From Prevotella sp. UBA1104 (GTDB lineage: Bacteria > Bacteroidota > Bacteroidia > Bacteroidales > Bacteroidaceae): DNA of 32,885 nt. Each line of letters starts with the position of its first letter. The first letter of the stretch is position 1. Positions 31,321 through 32,885 of this stretch are shown here, piece after piece. A model generated the notes under the pieces. The model saw only the letters and a program-made list of their open reading frames with translations, was not told where the DNA came from and searched no databases. The stretch spans positions 1 to 32,885 of the forward strand of contig DCBP01000057.1 in the NCBI GenBank assembly GCA_002314055.1. Direction: 5' to 3'. The translations under genes were made by a program, and so were the position numbers.

Positions 31321-32885
31321 ATGGGCATAAGCAAAGATTTAACAGAAGAGGACATCAAGTTCCGCTATATCAACGAAGCCATCACAAGCAAGGGATGGTC
31401 AAAGGATAGTATATTCATGGAGCAGAAGGTTAAATTTACTGACGGTAAAATTAGCCTTCATGGTAATCTTGTGCATAGAGAGAAACCGAAGTTTGCCGAC
31501 TATGTACTTTATGCAAATAAGGCAACACCCATTGCTATTGTAGAAGCAAAGGATGCCAATCATTCTGTTTCTCATGGATTGCAACAAGCCATGACCTATG
31601 CCCAAATGCTTGATGTGAAGTTTGCATACAGTTCAAACGGTGAAGGTTTTGCCGAACATGACTTCTTGACGGGCAAGGAATGCACTTTTGCTATGGACGA
31701 ATTTCCAACAAAAGAAGAACTTATCGAAAGATATAAAAGCGAGGCTAACGATGGAAGCGGACTTAATGAGCAAGAGTTGTCTGTCATTGAGCAACCTTTC
31801 TGCACAGGTCAGAACATTTTTCCGCCACGATATTATCAGCGCAATGCAGTAAACCGCACAGTTGGTGCCATTGCTAAAGGACAAAACCGTGTGCTCCTTG
31901 TCATGGCAACTGGCACAGGCAAGACATATACTGCATTTCAGATTGTATGGCGTTTACTTAAAAGTGGTTTGAAAAAGAAAGTGTTGTATCTTGCAGACCG
32001 CAACATATTGGTTGACCAATCCATACAGCAGGACTTCAAACCATTAGAAAAGGTAACGCACAAGATAGATTACTCAAAAGACAAGAACCACTTGGAAGAA
32101 TTGGGGTCTTATCAAGTGTTCTTTGCACTCTATCAACAGTTGATTGGACAGAATGATGCCAAGAACTATAAGGAGTTGTTTCCTAATCCAGACTATTTTG
32201 ACCTTGTTATCGTTGATGAGTGTCATAGAGGTAGCGCAAAGGATGATAGCAACTGGCGAAACATCTTGGAATACTTTTCTTCGGCTACTCATATAGGTAT
32301 GACTGCAACACCAAAAGAAACAAAGTACCAGTCAAGTATTGGTTATTTTGGTGAGCCTGTTTATACATATAGTCTTAAAAACGGAATTGAGGACGGTTTC
32401 CTTGCTCCTTTCAAGGTAATCAACATTACAACCAACATCGGCGACGAGTGGCGACCGACAAAGGGGCAAAAGGATATTTATGGCAACGAGATTGAAGACC
32501 GCATTTATAACAACAGCGACTATGATTATAACATTGTTATAGAAGACCGCATAAGGGAAGTTGCGCAAGAGATAACCAACTATCTGAAAAGTACAGATCG
32601 CATGGCTAAGACCATAGTGTTCTGTGCTGATGAAACTCATGCGGAACGTATGCGTATGGCTTTGGCTAATGCCAATGCTGATATGTGTAAGAAAAATCCA
32701 GACTATGTGGTTCGTATAACTGGCAGTGACGAATACGGAAAAGGCAAGTTGGATTATTTCATTTCTGTTGCTGAGAAATACCCTGTCATAGCGACAACAA
32801 GTAAGTTGCTTTCAACTGGTGTTGATTGCAAAATGACAAAACTGATTGTTCTTGACCAACAAATCGGCTCTATGACAGAGTTCAA
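31321..32885 (+). CDS. hsdR: Type I restriction endonuclease subunit R (HsdR), 3' end outside window
   Basis: The first 521 codons of a type I restriction-modification R subunit, the motor and nuclease that cleaves unmodified DNA. The N-terminal PD-(D/E)xK nuclease site is visible as D60 in FADYVLYAN and E75-A-K77 in IAIVEAKD. The superfamily 2 helicase core follows: Walker A MATGTGKTYTAF (K201), motif II VDECH (D299-H302), motif III MTATP, and the start of the second RecA-like domain (KTIVFCADETHAE, then TTSKLLSTGVD). The ATG at 31321 is the first after an in-frame stop at 31258. The gene is open to the window end; typical HsdR length is about 800-1100 aa. hsdM and hsdS are expected downstream. 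Confidence 0.93.
   Translation, partial: MGISKDLTEEDIKFRYINEAITSKGWSKDSIFMEQKVKFTDGKISLHGNLVHREKPKFADYVLYANKATPIAIVEAKDANHSVSHGLQQAMTYAQMLDVKFAYSSNGEGFAEHDFLTGKECTFAMDEFPTKEELIERYKSEANDGSGLNEQELSVIEQPFCTGQNIFPPRYYQRNAVNRTVGAIAKGQNRVLLVMATGTGKTYTAFQIVWRLLKSGLKKKVLYLADRNILVDQSIQQDFKPLEKVTHKIDYSKDKNHLEELGSYQVFFALYQQLIGQNDAKNYKELFPNPDYFDLVIVDECHRGSAKDDSNWRNILEYFSSATHIGMTATPKETKYQSSIGYFGEPVYTYSLKNGIEDGFLAPFKVINITTNIGDEWRPTKGQKDIYGNEIEDRIYNNSDYDYNIVIEDRIREVAQEITNYLKSTDRMAKTIVFCADETHAERMRMALANANADMCKKNPDYVVRITGSDEYGKGKLDYFISVAEKYPVIATTSKLLSTGVDCKMTKLIVLDQQIGSMTEF

Overview
The window looks like a chromosomal segment of a Bacteroidota bacterium, most likely Prevotellaceae (Prevotella sensu lato). Three things support this. 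First, promoters follow the Bacteroidota pattern: a -7 box TAnnTTTG with TTTG 19-20 bases upstream, seen cleanly at 549-579, 11946-11976, 12660-12690 and 20242-20273. Second, the proteins are Bacteroidota-type: an OmpA-like porin with a coiled coil, a PorT-like barrel, a tyrosine-tailed Wzc kinase and a long-tailed IF3. Third, Shine-Dalgarno sequences are weak. Genus is an inference; there is no rRNA here.

Layout. (1) 1-666 has no convincing gene. It holds a three-copy 22-bp repeat array closed by 13-bp inverted repeats (51-142) and four further hairpins, then a strong promoter. (2) 667-4488 (+) is a tight run: a 106-aa unknown protein, a YgiQ-type radical SAM protein, a PP2C-like phosphatase, and KdsB for lipopolysaccharide KDO activation. 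(3) 4565-7417 (-) is glmS then fmt. (4) 7560-11840 (-) reads rfbA, a Wzc tyrosine autokinase, a small HAD-like phosphatase and, beyond a hairpin terminator, a GtrA flippase-like protein; this is a surface polysaccharide cluster without the usual Wza exporter or phosphatase. (5) 12016-14908 (+) has a 207-aa unknown, a short coiled-coil protein, ZapA and ribonuclease Y. (6) tex (+, 15060-17198) converges on infC-rpmI-rplT (-, 17281-18632) over a shared terminator. (7) An OmpA-family porin (-) lies divergent to the cobalamin nucleotide-loop operon cobU-cobT-cobS-cobC (+, 20279-23238), followed by lrgA-lrgB. (8) 24509-28186 (-) is a LysM/periplasmic-binding-fold protein, a PorT-like barrel and a POT peptide transporter. 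(9) A GH3 beta-xylosidase/glucosidase (-, 28269-30845) is G+C richer than its surroundings. (10) The right edge starts a type I restriction HsdR subunit (+), cut by the window end.

Most of the window is housekeeping DNA. The accessory or unexplained parts are the repeat-rich left end, the PP2C-like gene overlapping ygiQ, the two uncharacterised proteins around zapA, the LysM/PorT pair, and the GH3-to-type-I-restriction boundary at the right end. I see no rRNA, tRNA, CRISPR array, insertion sequence or clear prophage gene. I did not find a complete new defence system; the nearest candidate is whatever follows hsdR outside the window.
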